Positions 43,608-54,158 of a stretch of DNA of 64,000 nucleotides are shown here, piece by piece (position 1 is the stretch's first letter; the number at the start of each line of letters is the position of its first letter). Below the pieces are notes generated by a model. That model did no database searches, was not told the DNA's origin, and was given only the letters and a program-made list of their open reading frames with translations. The position numbers were made by a program, and so were the translations under genes. Origin of the DNA: Adiantum capillus-veneris (lineage: Eukaryota > Streptophyta > Polypodiopsida > Polypodiales > Pteridaceae); the NCBI GenBank assembly GCA_014529385.2, contig CM043942.1, forward strand, positions 3,682,501 to 3,746,500, in the 5' to 3' direction.

Positions 43608-44048
43608 GCTGATTATACTTATGTATAGAATACTTAGTGTGTTTACTTAATGTATTCTTTGGCAATTCAAAACCTTAGTTGATATTCCTCTTAGCCTTTG
43701 AAAATCAGCAACACTTAAGCATCTACACCCACGGCTCGAATTTGTTAAGTATAGAGAGTAGTGGAGTGGGTCTAATATTGCAAAATTGGCGAGGGATAGC
43801 TCCTTTCAAATTTCTTATGGCTCAATAATGGTAAAGTCGTAGGCAAGTCCAAAAAGACCCCATTAATAAGACCAAAGCTCCCGAGGTGTGCACCATATCC
43901 CACATAGTGGGATATGGTGCACACATAGGGGGCTCAACAAAACCAATAATAGATCCCAGTCCCACTTACCCTAATATAATTAACAAAATCAATCATTAAT
44001 AGGCTACTTAAGGACCTCTCTTCTTAAGCAAGAAAAGAGAAACCAAAT
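43608..44048 (-). other. E4 leader with a perfect hairpin
   Basis: Non-coding and homologous to the E3 leader. It contains an 18-bp perfect inverted repeat with a 3-base loop at 43886-43924. Confidence 0.75.
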
Positions 44049-44061
44049 ACTCTGATACCAA
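44049..44061 (-). other. E4 primer-binding site (initiator Met tRNA)
   Basis: The minus strand reads TGGTATCAGAGT, one mismatch from the usual TGGTATCAGAGC, beside the LTR start at 44062. Confidence 0.88.
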
Positions 44062-45704
44062 TGTAATGGAAATGGCCTATAAACTTTGAGAATAGTGGAA
44101 TTAGGAGAATTAAAGAAAGAATTTTTGTGAGATTACTTTGAGAACATACAGGGTGAACTTAATTGACGGTAGCAACATAATCATAGTACTTAATTAGCTC
44201 GGGCATGAACCATACTTTTGCAAGAGACAGTTTAGAGAACTTGACAACAGTTAAGGACCGGATTTATGTGGAGCCGGTCCTTCCTCCAATAGGCTTTTGT
44301 ATTATAGGTTCTCCCATCAAGAGAGACTTGGTACAATACAATCTTTGTGTTCCTTGTGACCTAACTGGTACAATGAAGATGGAAAGCTTCATGTATCATG
44401 ATCATAACATAAACTTTGCAAAAAGCATTAACTATCCCAAGCCTCAGTCCCAAGGCCTCAAACATCTTCAAAGGTAGAGAGAGCTAGCGGGGAATGAGGG
44501 TAGAGAAGAGGAAGAAAAAACATTCATAGGAGAAAGAAATAGTTCCTCACTTATCATCACTCTTCTTGCTAGCATACATAATATCATAGTAATGAAGATG
44601 GAGAAGATGGAAATCTTATGCATTGAAGCATGGCTCTTGGTTGGATTTGCATTCCATAGCCAAGAGTGTTGGTGTAGGCTCTCAACTTCTCTACTAGCTT
44701 GGAGAAGGAGATGGAGCTCTTGCACTTTGCACTTCACACAATGAGAGTGTGTGTGGGAGATTTGATTTGATTTGATTTGATATTCACATCCATGGGGGGC
44801 CAAAACGACCCATGGGACCTTTTAGACATTCTCCTCTTTCAAGGGTGTGTTACTCGTGTGACTTTTTTGTGTCTTCTGTGAGTGTTTTGTGGTGTTCTAG
44901 TATGCGGGCAAGATATGTCCTGAGAGCTGTAGGGGAGGGGTCCGTTTTTGCGAGCAACTCGGCGAGAGTATGGCATCCGTGTATGAGCTGCTGAAAATCA
45001 GCTCGAATATGTGCATATGCAGGGCATTCTAATGTCACATGTGCTTCATCTTCAAGGGCTCGCATAGTACATGATGTGCATACTCTTTTCTGAGCATTAA
45101 TTTTCAGCCAGCGGCCTGTTTCTATCTTAAGCAATTGTGATCTTGTACGCATTAGAGTTATGGATTTTCTTGCCATATGGGGCATAGGCGTTTGGATGTG
45201 TACTTGGGCTTCCGGCTTGCTTGTGCTGTAGAGCTCCCAGTATTTTGTGTTGACATGTTTGCAATAATATTCGAACTTGGACCGATGTGTGGTCGTTCAC
45301 CATTTATTGTGAAGGCATTCAAGTAGTGCTATTTCAAAATTCAGCATACATTCCCCTTCTTCCCCCTTGACAATGGGCATGTCCACATATACCCCCCAAG
45401 CAACCCCACTTCTTGCTTTGGTTGACCCCTCTTCTAGCTCAACTTGGAAGCTCATTGGACCCCTGCAAGCCTGGCCAATCACATGCAAAATGCATATCAA
45501 GCAACAAGGGTAGTCTTGGGACAAGTGTCCCCCTTTCCCCTTTGAGAGAGAGGACTTGATAAATGCAAAAACAATTAAATAAATCAACTAAATTATCATT
45601 GGACCCCTTGGGAGGTTAACCAATAGGCTTTAGGCACACCATGAGGGCAACATGGGTAGGGGCTTGACATGTGTCCTTGTTGCCTTTTGAGGCTTGGGCT
45701 TACG

Positions 45705-45739
<35 letters not shown>

Positions 45740-46239
45740 TGTGTGGGTGTTCTCTCTCAACCCCCTAGCTTTAGGGCTCGCCCCCTCCTTTGTAGGGATT
45801 TTTTTGAGTTTTGGAACACAAGCACCTTAGTCAGCAAGCACGAAAAAGCACCTCAAGCTCCCTAGTCGGCAAGCATGACAAGCACCTCAAGCATCTTAGT
45901 CAGCAAGCACGACAAGCACCTCGAGCTTGGGCCGGGTTCCCACCTCAAGCACAACCCTAGCGTACCTAAGGTCAAAGGACTTTTAACACTTACCTTTGGA
46001 GGTCTTCAATGAAGTTAACCTTATGGTATTTAAGCTCCTTTGGCTAGCCTTGCTCTTTGACAGACCATCTCTCATTTGGACCCCTTTACCATTGGCCAAA
46101 TATTGAGATAGATTGTTGAGATAGATCTATAAGCACATGTCTATATTCTAACCCTTGTTCTCGTTTATTCTCCCACATTAAATGATCAACTTAATATGAG
46201 AAAATCATTTGGGTTGGTTAGATATTAGATTTTATGACA
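44062..46239 (-). repeat. E4 5' LTR (right copy) with LINE insertion
   Basis: TGTAATGGAAATGG to ATTTTATGACA. It aligns with the split left LTR except for about 630 bp at 44761-45390. It includes a (TG)n run at 45706-45736. Confidence 0.9.
44761..45390 (-). mobile_element. 5'-truncated LINE 3' end inside the E4 LTR
   Basis: The left LTR reads GGGAGAG straight into TATACCCCCCAAGC; the right LTR has this segment in between. On the minus strand it encodes 111 residues (45185-44850) with KINAQKRVCTSCTMRALEDE then AHVTLECPAYAHIRADFQQL, the C-terminal C-x2-C...H-x4-C zinc-binding region typical of plant LINE reverse transcriptases. It ends in a tail of four ATCAA-type pentamers (44760-44782) instead of a plain poly(A). 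A short 3' piece lying in an LTR, with such a tail, fits target-primed reverse transcription with 5' truncation. It may belong to the LINE-1 family. Confidence 0.75.
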
Positions 46240-46811
46240 AGAGGAGTTCTATCGTGGGGTTGAATTAAAGGTTCGTTGCATGCAAGCATGGCAAAACCCA
46301 AGCAGGTTACCAGTCAACAGCAACTGGCTACCAATAGTTGACTAAAAAGTTCAACGTGGTCTCTATGTGCAATGCTTGAAGGAGAGACGCTCCACTCAAG
46401 AGGCACATGTCTTACCACTGCGCCACGTGCAAGCATTTGAAAGTGAGATGGGGCGTGTGCGTGATAAGTTATAAGAACTTGCTACCCTCCCAAAAAGCAT
46501 CATGACTAGTTATGCTAGTCATGCCCACCTACACGTACACTATCAGGCCAATATTTATCCATTGTCGAATTAAAGGATAAAAAATATGCATTGAGATGGG
46601 AAGGGATGCTTGACTTGCACGTATTGTTCTTCCATGCACGATGTGATCGAGTGTGACACTGGGCTTTTAGAAGCACCAATTCAAGTTTTTTGACTGGTTG
46701 TGATGAGAGATCGAGTCTCTTCTCCTCTTCTCTACATAACCATGTAATTTTCACACCAATGAGCATTACAGCTAATTGATCTCTAAGGACTTTCTGATTA
46801 TATTTACATTG

Positions 46812-46853
<42 letters not shown>

Positions 46854-47398
46854 GCACGTGCAAGGGATTGGATAAGTGCATACAATACGAAGGCTATCAC
46901 TTTTCCAAGAAGACTAGAATGTTCATAACTTATGGTTCTTTGTTACAAGGGATTGCACCATGTGGGAAAAAATGGGGACAATTTTTTCCCATACAAATTC
47001 TAGTATGATGACTTGCTTGGCGTGTATGGACAACACAATGAGTTTTTGCCATTTGGGACATGGAGAGGGTATCTTGGTATGAGTATGTCCTTGACTCTAA
47101 TGCCTTTTGTTTTGGAAAACCTTGTGCTCATTTTTGGGTCTCAAGAGCTTCCCAAAGGCCTCTAATACCCTTGTTGGTGTACCTAGTTCTAGACAAAGAC
47201 AAGGATTTGGATAAGGGCACACATGTGGTTCATAAATTTATGGTTCTTCACAAGGAATTGTGCTATGGTGTTTCTTGATTCTTTGTCAAACCAGTTGAGT
47301 GCCCAGACTTTGCACTTTTCTTGTGAAAGCCTACAACAATCTTATTGTAACATATGATTCCCTAGTATATGTCATGGAATAGTAGGGTAAAGTATTGC
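46240..47398. other. No gene recognised; (TG)n run and a possible tRNA-like segment
   Basis: Contains a (TG)20 microsatellite at 46812-46851. On the minus strand near 46430-46385 it has GTGGCGCAGTGGTAAGACA, resembling an RNA polymerase III box A, but without a convincing box B. No open frame of interest. Confidence 0.5.
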
Positions 47399-48635
47399 TT
47401 TTTTTTTGTGTGCAAAACTCACGAACGTGAGTATATTATATTAGTAACCCAAAAGAATTACAAATACTAGTCATGCTCGATGAAGCATGACATCTTCCAG
47501 TAGACAATAGTACATTGGCTTAAAGGGGGGCCACCCCACGACAATGGTGAAAATCTAGAGACATATCCTTACCCACACAGTTTTGCCAATGCTGTAGTCA
47601 CCACTGTGTCCCACTCTTCACAATTTCTCCTTTTCCCAATGGCAATAATTGCTACCTTGCTTTCCTGAATAATCTCCGTAAACCTTGCTGTTTCAATGAG
47701 GTTCTCAAAAATTCGATCGTTCTTGGCCTTCCAGACGTGTTTAAAGTAACAAATCCTGACGATTTGAGTACTGATGAGGAGTGGTTGGCTCGTGATCACT
47801 TCCCCACCCAAAAAAGATCGTTCTTGTAGAACTCAATCTTCCATATCTTTTGAATCCACTTGCAAATCTTCCCTGCCATGCCACATATCCTCAGATAGTC
47901 TTCAAATAGGTGAGGGAGGTTCTCACGTGCAAATCTGGATTGTGGGAATCTATATGACCCAATACCTCTAGGTAGGACCTTCACCCCAGTCGGAAAGGCC
48001 CCCCAGATCACTTTCCAAATAAAGACCTTCATCCTAAGCAGCCAACTTGGGCACAAGATGTTCTCAACTATGACACCCATATTGCCTCTAGCCATTGCTT
48101 GCCCCATTGTTTGTTGAGGGGTGGAACCAATCCGGCAAAGACATGACGGTGTTGTACACTGCCCTGGTGTGCGGTTTAAGAAAATTTCTATCTATAGGCC
48201 ATCACCAAGCTTTCCAATCAAACCTAGATTCAAAAGATGGTAGGCAATAGCTATTCAGTCGTTCTAACACTCTATTTACCAGCAATCTCTCCATTCCATT
48301 GAGCATGAAATCGAAGGCTATTTGGTTCGATCCAATCGCTGCTATTGAAGTCCCAAAATTGGACCAATCAAAGAAGTCCTTTGTTGTTCATCTTTTTGGC
48401 CACCTCCCTCTAGGCAGGGTTAAGCAATACACTTCCCACCTTAGACATCCAAGGGGACCAATGAGACATCGAGTTGTGGAAGTATCTAGTTACCTCTCCC
48501 CATTCCAAGGCCTCTGCCACCGCTTTGTTGCACTTTCGAGCCAGCTCGCCAGCTAAGCCCCCAAGCTTCAGGTTAGACCATCGAGGGGCAAGTAACTTGT
48601 CATGTAGATCTAGTCCTTTCCATTGACAACCTTGC
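47399..48635 (-). pseudogene. LINE-2, 3' part: zf-RVT region and poly(A) end
   Basis: Starting right at E6: GCQWKGLDLHDKLLAPRWSN, LAGELARKCNKAVAEALEWG (about 48630-48500), then the zf-RVT-like block with WLLRMKVFIWKVIWGAFPTG and CGMAGKICKWIQKIWKIEF in rearranged frames (48107-47800). The end has RICYFKHVWKAKNDRIFENL (47750-47690), the usual LINE C-terminal phrase. Nine T residues at 47399-47407 are the poly(A) tail on the minus strand. Frames shift repeatedly. The 5' part is at 54159-55411. Confidence 0.85.
48631..48635. repeat. Target-site duplication of E6 (left), CTTGC
   Basis: CTTGC equals 54159-54163. Removing E6 and one copy restores the LINE-2 frame LYSQGCQWKG. Confidence 0.95.
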
Positions 48636-48827
48636 TGTTGGGGTATAAAGCCCAATGTGGTCGCCGAGGTAAGTGGGCGGGCCGCCAGGTATGTACACAT
48701 ATTCTTTTGTAAAAACCTAATAAGAACTCACTATGCTCTACACATTACAGTAGAGCGAGTTCACCATATCGTCGTGCTCTTCTTCTCGCACTCTCTCTCG
48801 CGTCGCACTTCCGCTCGTACTCCTTCA
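48636..48827 (+). repeat. E6 5' LTR
   Basis: TGTTGGGGTATAAAGCCC to GTACTCCTTCA. A TATAAAG lies at 48644-48650, close to the LTR start. Confidence 0.96.
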
Positions 48828-48829
48828 AC

Positions 48830-48842
48830 TGGTATTAGGGCT
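48830..48842 (+). other. E6 primer-binding site
   Basis: TGGTATTAGGGC follows the LTR after two bases. It differs at two positions from the TGGTATCAGAGC initiator-Met site; both differences are transitions (C to T and A to G). Confidence 0.85.
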
Positions 48843-49890
48843 CAGATCGAGGCTCGGGGTAGCACTGCAGGAGGCTAGAGTCACCAGCTCAGATTGGAGT
48901 GAAATTCGACAGGCGAAGACACGGCCACCGTTCGGCTTCGACAAAGGTCATCTCGGCCACCGTTCGGCTTCGACAAAGGTCTGCGCAGGCCATTTTCGAT
49001 TACGTGGTCTCAGCGGGTGCAGATCCGACTCTGCAAATTTGGGTTTTTTGGCCTACGACTGCAGGTGCTGAGGATTTCGACACTCCCAGAGTGTTGATTT
49101 GTGGCTGTCTACACATCGAAGGACGGCTCACAGTTCTTGGAGGCGTGTCACATACGACACGGGCGCATCTACACACAGACTGTAGGCGACATCCACTAGT
49201 TCATCAGGTAGCTTGTGTTTGCTGCTTGATATTCCAGATTTCATCCTGACATTGCAGGTACTTCCACATGGGATGTATTGTCAAAGATGATGTATGTCTG
49301 TTGAGGGTTTGCTGGCTGTGAGTCACGCAGCAAACAACCGCCGCAATGGTTACAACATACAGTGGGAAATTTGTGGATGTATGACTTTGTGGGAAGTCTA
49401 TGTACTGTCAGATTTACTGCAGCCTTTGTTGAGGGTCGAGTGAGGTTTTATTGAGCTGGGGGATTCTCGAATGTTGAGATCCTTTCGGTGATACAGGTCT
49501 TGGAGCAACCCCTCGAGCACCCTTAGATAGGCAGCTAGGATGTATTGACTGTGAGTTAGACAGTTGGGATTGCATCTTTGCTTTACTGCCGTTGAGGCAT
49601 TGTCGCAGTCTATGCTTACAGGATAGTGACAGGACAGTCAGAGACAGTACAGGTGCAGGACAGGTTTACCCACAACTTACAGTGTTAGAGAGATAGTGGT
49701 TTTTTGAGCTATTTTTTGGTCTGTTTTTAGTACACCAGAGCCATTTTACAAAGGAGAATCTGCCAAAATTTCTGCAGAAAAAAAAGCTTTCTTGGTTCAT
49801 TTGACAGGATGATATTGGTTCAGAGGTCAGTTTACAAGGGAAACTCTGCCGAATTTTTCCCAGGAAAGTAAACTACTGTGAAGCGTAGCT
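48843..49890 (+). other. E6 leader
   Basis: Non-coding leader of about 1 kb. A 26-bp phrase with CGGCCACCGTTCGGCTTCGA occurs twice in tandem (48920-48980). CAGAG...GGGAAACTCTGCC elements near 49740-49860 resemble phrases in the E5 leader. Confidence 0.6.
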
Positions 49891-52800
49891 ATGGCTGGAT
49901 CACAGGACACTGCTCTTTACAATATCAAGAAGCTGAATGGAACCAATTTCCCATTGTGGAAGAAGCAGATTTGGCACGTGTTGGTACAAAAGAAGAAGAT
50001 AAAACCTATAAAGCTCAAGGGGATAAAACCAGAAGATATGGACGAAGATGAATGGAGCGAAATGGATGAATTGGCACTTTCTACCATTATGCTGACTTTG
50101 GCAGAAAGCGTTTACTTCAATGTAGCAGACGAGATGTCGGCTTATCAAGCATGGTTAAAGCTGAGTGATCTTTATGAGAAGCAGAGTGCAGCTTCACAAG
50201 TATACTGGCTTAAGAAGCTTGTTGACTTGAAGATGAAAGAAGGGACACCTATGTCCAATCATTTGAATGAATTCAACACAATCTACAGTCAGTTGTTAGC
50301 TCAAGGTGTCAAGTTTGATGAACCTGTTAGAGCTATGTTCCTATTGATCACATTGCCGGAAGGTTGGGACACTTTTCGCACAGCTTTGAGTAATCCTGCA
50401 CCTCCAGATGGTTTGAACATAGCAGGTGTAGAAGGAAGTCTGCTTACTGAAGAAACCAATAGAAAGACAATGGACAAAGGCAAAGGAACAGCCTTAGTTG
50501 TCAGGGGAAGGACCAAAGAAAAGTACAAAGGTGGAAAGAGGAATCAGTCTCGTAGCAAGTCCCGCAGTGCTAAAGGCAAGAGTGACATAGAATGCTACCA
50601 TTGTGGCAAGAAGGGTCACATGAAAAGAGACTGCAGAGAATGGAAAGCAGAAAAAGGCAAAGAGAAAGCTGAAGACCATGGTGAGAAGAACAAGTCCTCA
50701 GTGAAGATTCAAGAAATAAATGTGACAAACACTATTGCAAAGGATGACAGTCTAGTGTCAGGAGACATCTACTTCTTGAAGAATACAATGGACTCAGCTC
50801 TTCTTACAGCATCTGATGGAAATGCACTGAGTGACTGGATTATAGACTCAGGGGCATCACTTCATGTGTCTCCAAACAAGGAGTGGTTTACCTCTTATGT
50901 GACCACTAAAGATCATGTTCGGCTAGGCAATGGGCAGACATGTGAGATCTTAGGTGTTGGAGATGTTCAATTGAAGTTTTAGAATGGCTCTTCTTTCACG
51001 CTGAAGAATGTGAGACATGTTCCCGCAATTACAAAGATCTTGATCAGCACAAGTTTACTTGATGATGCTGGCTACATCACCACTTTTGGACAGAACATGT
51101 GGAAGATATCCAAGGGTTCTATGACAGTAGCACATGGAGTAAAGTCTGGAGGACTTTACATGATTTATGTATCAAATGTCTCTAAAAATGTAATCAATGT
51201 AACCAAGCAGCCAAACGTTTCTTTGTGGCATAGCCGGTTAGGACATATGTCCAAGAAGGGAATGGAAATCTTGTCTCGTTCCGGTTATTTGCCTGGCTTT
51301 TCATTTAATGATTTTGAATTCTGTGAACATTGTCTGTATGGTAAGCAAACACAGCAGCCACATAAGCATAGAAGCAGTAGAAGAGACACACAGTTGGCAC
51401 TTGTTCATAGTGATTTGTGTGGACCTATGCCTAACCTATCTCTAGGGGGAGCTTCTTACTTTATGACATTTATAGATGATTACTCGAGGAAAGTATGGGT
51501 TTACTTTCTCAAGCACAAGGATGAAGCGTTTAGTGCTTTCAAAATGTTTGTGACACTTGTGGGGAATCAGAGTGGCAAGAAGCTTAAATGCTTACGCACT
51601 GACAATGGTGGAGAGTATGTTTCAAAGGCCTTTCAGGACTTTTGTGAGTCAAAAGGTATAAAACGTGAACTTACTGCTCCTTACAATCCTCCTCAAAATG
51701 GTGTTGCTGAGAGGATGAATAGGACCATACAAGAGAAGGTCAGAAGTATGTTGTCTAATGCACAACTGCCTAATGGGTTTTGGGCTGAAGCTGTATCAAC
51801 AACTGTTCATCTTGTAAATAGATCTCCTAGCAAGGTTTTGCAGAAGGATTCAGTGCCAGAGATGGTATGGTCAGGCAAAATGCCCTGATACAAGCATCTC
51901 AGAGTCTTTGGCTGTGAGGCATATACTCACGTTCCAAAGGAATTTAGGAACAAACTTGAGCCAAAGAGTAGAAAGTGCATCTTTCTAGGCTATGGTAATT
52001 CTGGTGAGATGGGGTACAGACTTTGGGATCCCGAATCCAAAAAGGTTGTCCACAGCAATGATGTTCACTTTAATGAATCCAAATATCATTCTAAACCAGA
52101 GAGGGTTGAGGAGATTAGAAGAGTTTTCTTCCAAGAAGATGGACCTGCACGTGTAAGACAAAATGTCAGGGCTCAAGAGGAGCAAGGACAGGATAGAGTG
52201 GAACCACAGGTTGTGGCTGAGCCTGAGCCTGAGCCACCTATTGTGCGTAGATCTGGACGTGTCACGCGACCTCCTGATAGCTTTGTTCTATCTATGAACT
52301 ATGTCATGTTGACTGATTGGAATGAGCCTTCATGTTACAAGGAAGCAGTGCAAATGAAGGACTCCGGGAATTGGCAATTGGCCATGTAGTCAGAGATGAC
52401 AGCTCTTCATAAAAACAAGACATGGAAGCTAGTTAAATTACCACAGGGCAAAAAGGCTCTACCTTGTAAATGTGTTTACAGGTATAAGATCACCGCTCAT
52501 GATAGTCAGCCAAAGTACAAAGCAAGGATTGTTGCCAAGGGCTTTAAGGAAGAACAAGGCATTGACTTTGATGAAGTCTTCTCTCCGGTGGTCAAGATGA
52601 CTACATTGAGATGCTTTCTTGCATTGGTTGCCATATTAGATTTGGTGTTGCACCAAATGGATGTCAAGACCGCGTTCTTGCATGGTGATTTAGATGTGGA
52701 AATTTACATGCAGAAGCCAGAAGGGTTTGTTGAGAAAGGCAAGGAAGATTGGGTATGCCAGTTGTTAAAGAGTCTTTATGGCTTAAAACAATCACCGAGG

Positions 52801-53877
52801 GCATGGTACCATAAATTCCACAAGTTTATGCTTTCTCAAGGCTACAAACGTAGTGAGTTCGATCACTGTCTATATACAAAGAAGGCTAAGGATGGTAGTT
52901 GGCTGATCCTTATTTTGTATGTGGATGACATGTTGATTGCTGGCAAGCACTTGGAAGAAATTTCAGCTTTGAAGTCAAAGATGGAAAAATCGTTTGACGT
53001 GAAAGACATGGGTGAGGCAAGTCATATACTTGGTATGCGCATTGAGAGAGACAGATCAAAGAAGTTGATTTGGTTATCTCAAACAGAGTATATTGACAAG
53101 GTTTTGCGACGTTTCAATATGGAGAAGGGAAAGGCACTGAGTGTTCCATTGCCACCATATGTGAAACTTAGCAAACAAGATTGTCCTGTGTCTGATGAAG
53201 AACATGCTGAAATGGATAAGATTCCATATGTGTCTGCAGTGGGTAGTTTGATGTATGCAATGATTGCTACTCGCCCAGACATTGCATTTGTAGTGGGAGT
53301 AGTAAGTCGATACATGTCAAACCCAGGCAAGAAACATTGGGACGCAGTGAAAGGAATATTGAGATACCTGAAAGCTACAAAGAGTATGCGTATATGCTAT
53401 GGGAGTCAGGAGCTAAGTGTAAAGGGTTTTACAGACTCAGATTATGCAGGTGACTTAGACAACCGAAGGTCTACGTCAGGGTATGTCTTTACATTGGCTG
53501 GTGGAGCAGTATCATGGCGTTCTAGATTACAAGATTGTGTTACTCAGTCTACTACAGAGGCTGAATATGTTGCAGCATCAGAGGCATGCAAAGAATCAAT
53601 TTGGCTTAATCGACTAGTAACAGATTTGGGAATCAAAGAAGAGATGCATGTGTTATATTGTGATAGTCAAAGTGCTATACAATTGGCTCGCAATCCAGTT
53701 TATCACTCAAAGACAAAGCATGTGGATGTGAAGTATCATTTCATCAGGGAAATGCTCGAGGATAAGAAACTTCAGCTTGTCAAAGTTCACACCACAGAAA
53801 ATCCTGCTGATCTACTTACAAAAGGACTTCCCTCAGAGAGCTTTGCGCATTTTCGCAAGCAGTTAGGTGTAGGGTAG
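49891..53877 (+). pseudogene. E6 gag-pol polyprotein, one frame with three stop codons
   Basis: A single frame of 1329 codons. Domains: UBN2 gag (MAGSQDTALYNIKKLNGTNF; YEKQSAASQVYWLKKLVDLK), CCHC knuckle CYHCGKKGHMKRDC (about 50592-50633), protease WIIDSGASLHVSPNKEWF (about 50836-50889, DSG intact), pre-integrase LWHSRLGHMSKKGMEILSRS, integrase HSDLCGPMPNLS, LRTDNGGEYVSKAF and PPQNGVAERMNR (DDE complete), RT with MDVKTAFLHGDL and YVDDMLIAG, and RNase H with FTDSDYAGDLDNRR, STTEAEYVAAS and YCDSQSAIQLA. Stops are TAG 50980-50982, TGA 51886-51888 and TAG 52387-52389. E5 reads CAG at both TAG positions. The polyprotein would be cut by its own protease to give particle and enzymes. Every catalytic residue I can check is present, so the element died only by nonsense mutation. 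Confidence 0.96.
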
Positions 53878-53955
53878 TACATCACTTATCTACATCTCTT
53901 GTATATTAGCTTGTATAGTAGATTCTCTCACACTTAAAGTACCACATTGGACTTT

Positions 53956-53966
53956 AAGTGGGAGGT
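53956..53966 (+). other. E6 polypurine tract
   Basis: AAGTGGGAGGT before the 3' LTR; same sequence in E5. Confidence 0.87.
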
Positions 53967-54158
53967 TGTTGGGGTATAAAGCCCAATGTGGTCGCCTAGG
54001 TAAGTGGGCGGGCTGCTAGGTATGTACACATATTCTTTTGTAAAAACCTAATAAGAACTCACTATGCTTTACACATTACAGTAGAGCGAGTCCACCATAT
54101 CGTCATGCTCTTCTTCTCGCACTCTATCTCGCGTCGCACTTCCGCTCGTACTCCTTCA
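53967..54158 (+). repeat. E6 3' LTR
   Basis: 192 bp, same length as the 5' LTR; five transitions and two transversions between them. Followed by CTTGC (54159-54163). Confidence 0.96.

Larger units (their letters stand above)
23742..46239 (-). mobile_element. E4: chromovirus-like Ty3/gypsy element containing E3, E5 and a LINE fragment
   Basis: The outer element reads on the minus strand. The right LTR is 44062-46239, with a Met-tRNA primer site just left of it. The left LTR is split into 23742-24910 and 33536-34093 by E3. The flanks read GGAGG (23737-23741) and AGAGG (46240-46244), a duplication with one mismatch. Internal order on the minus strand is gag (split by E5), protease, RT, RNase H and chromodomain. 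The integrase is missing. All coding parts carry stops or frameshifts. After subtracting E3, E5 and the LINE piece it is roughly 7.7 kb. Confidence 0.9.
48636..54158 (+). mobile_element. E6: nearly intact Ty1/copia (TNT1-type) element
   Basis: 5523 bp with 192-bp LTRs, perfect CTTGC duplication, primer site, 1-kb leader, one gag-pol frame and polypurine tract. The LTRs differ at 7 of 192 positions by eye, about 96.4 % identity. It is the youngest-looking element in the window and is broken only by three in-frame stops. It interrupts LINE-2. Confidence 0.97.

Noticed and set aside
46400-46440. A tRNA gene
   Set aside because: Only a box A-like segment; no box B, no cloverleaf or acceptor pairing found.
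49891-53877. In-frame stops of E6 as programmed readthrough or RNA editing sites
   Set aside because: Three stops of two types in the middle of protease, integrase and RT domains, with E5 having sense codons at two of them, are better explained by mutation; no recoding signal was seen.
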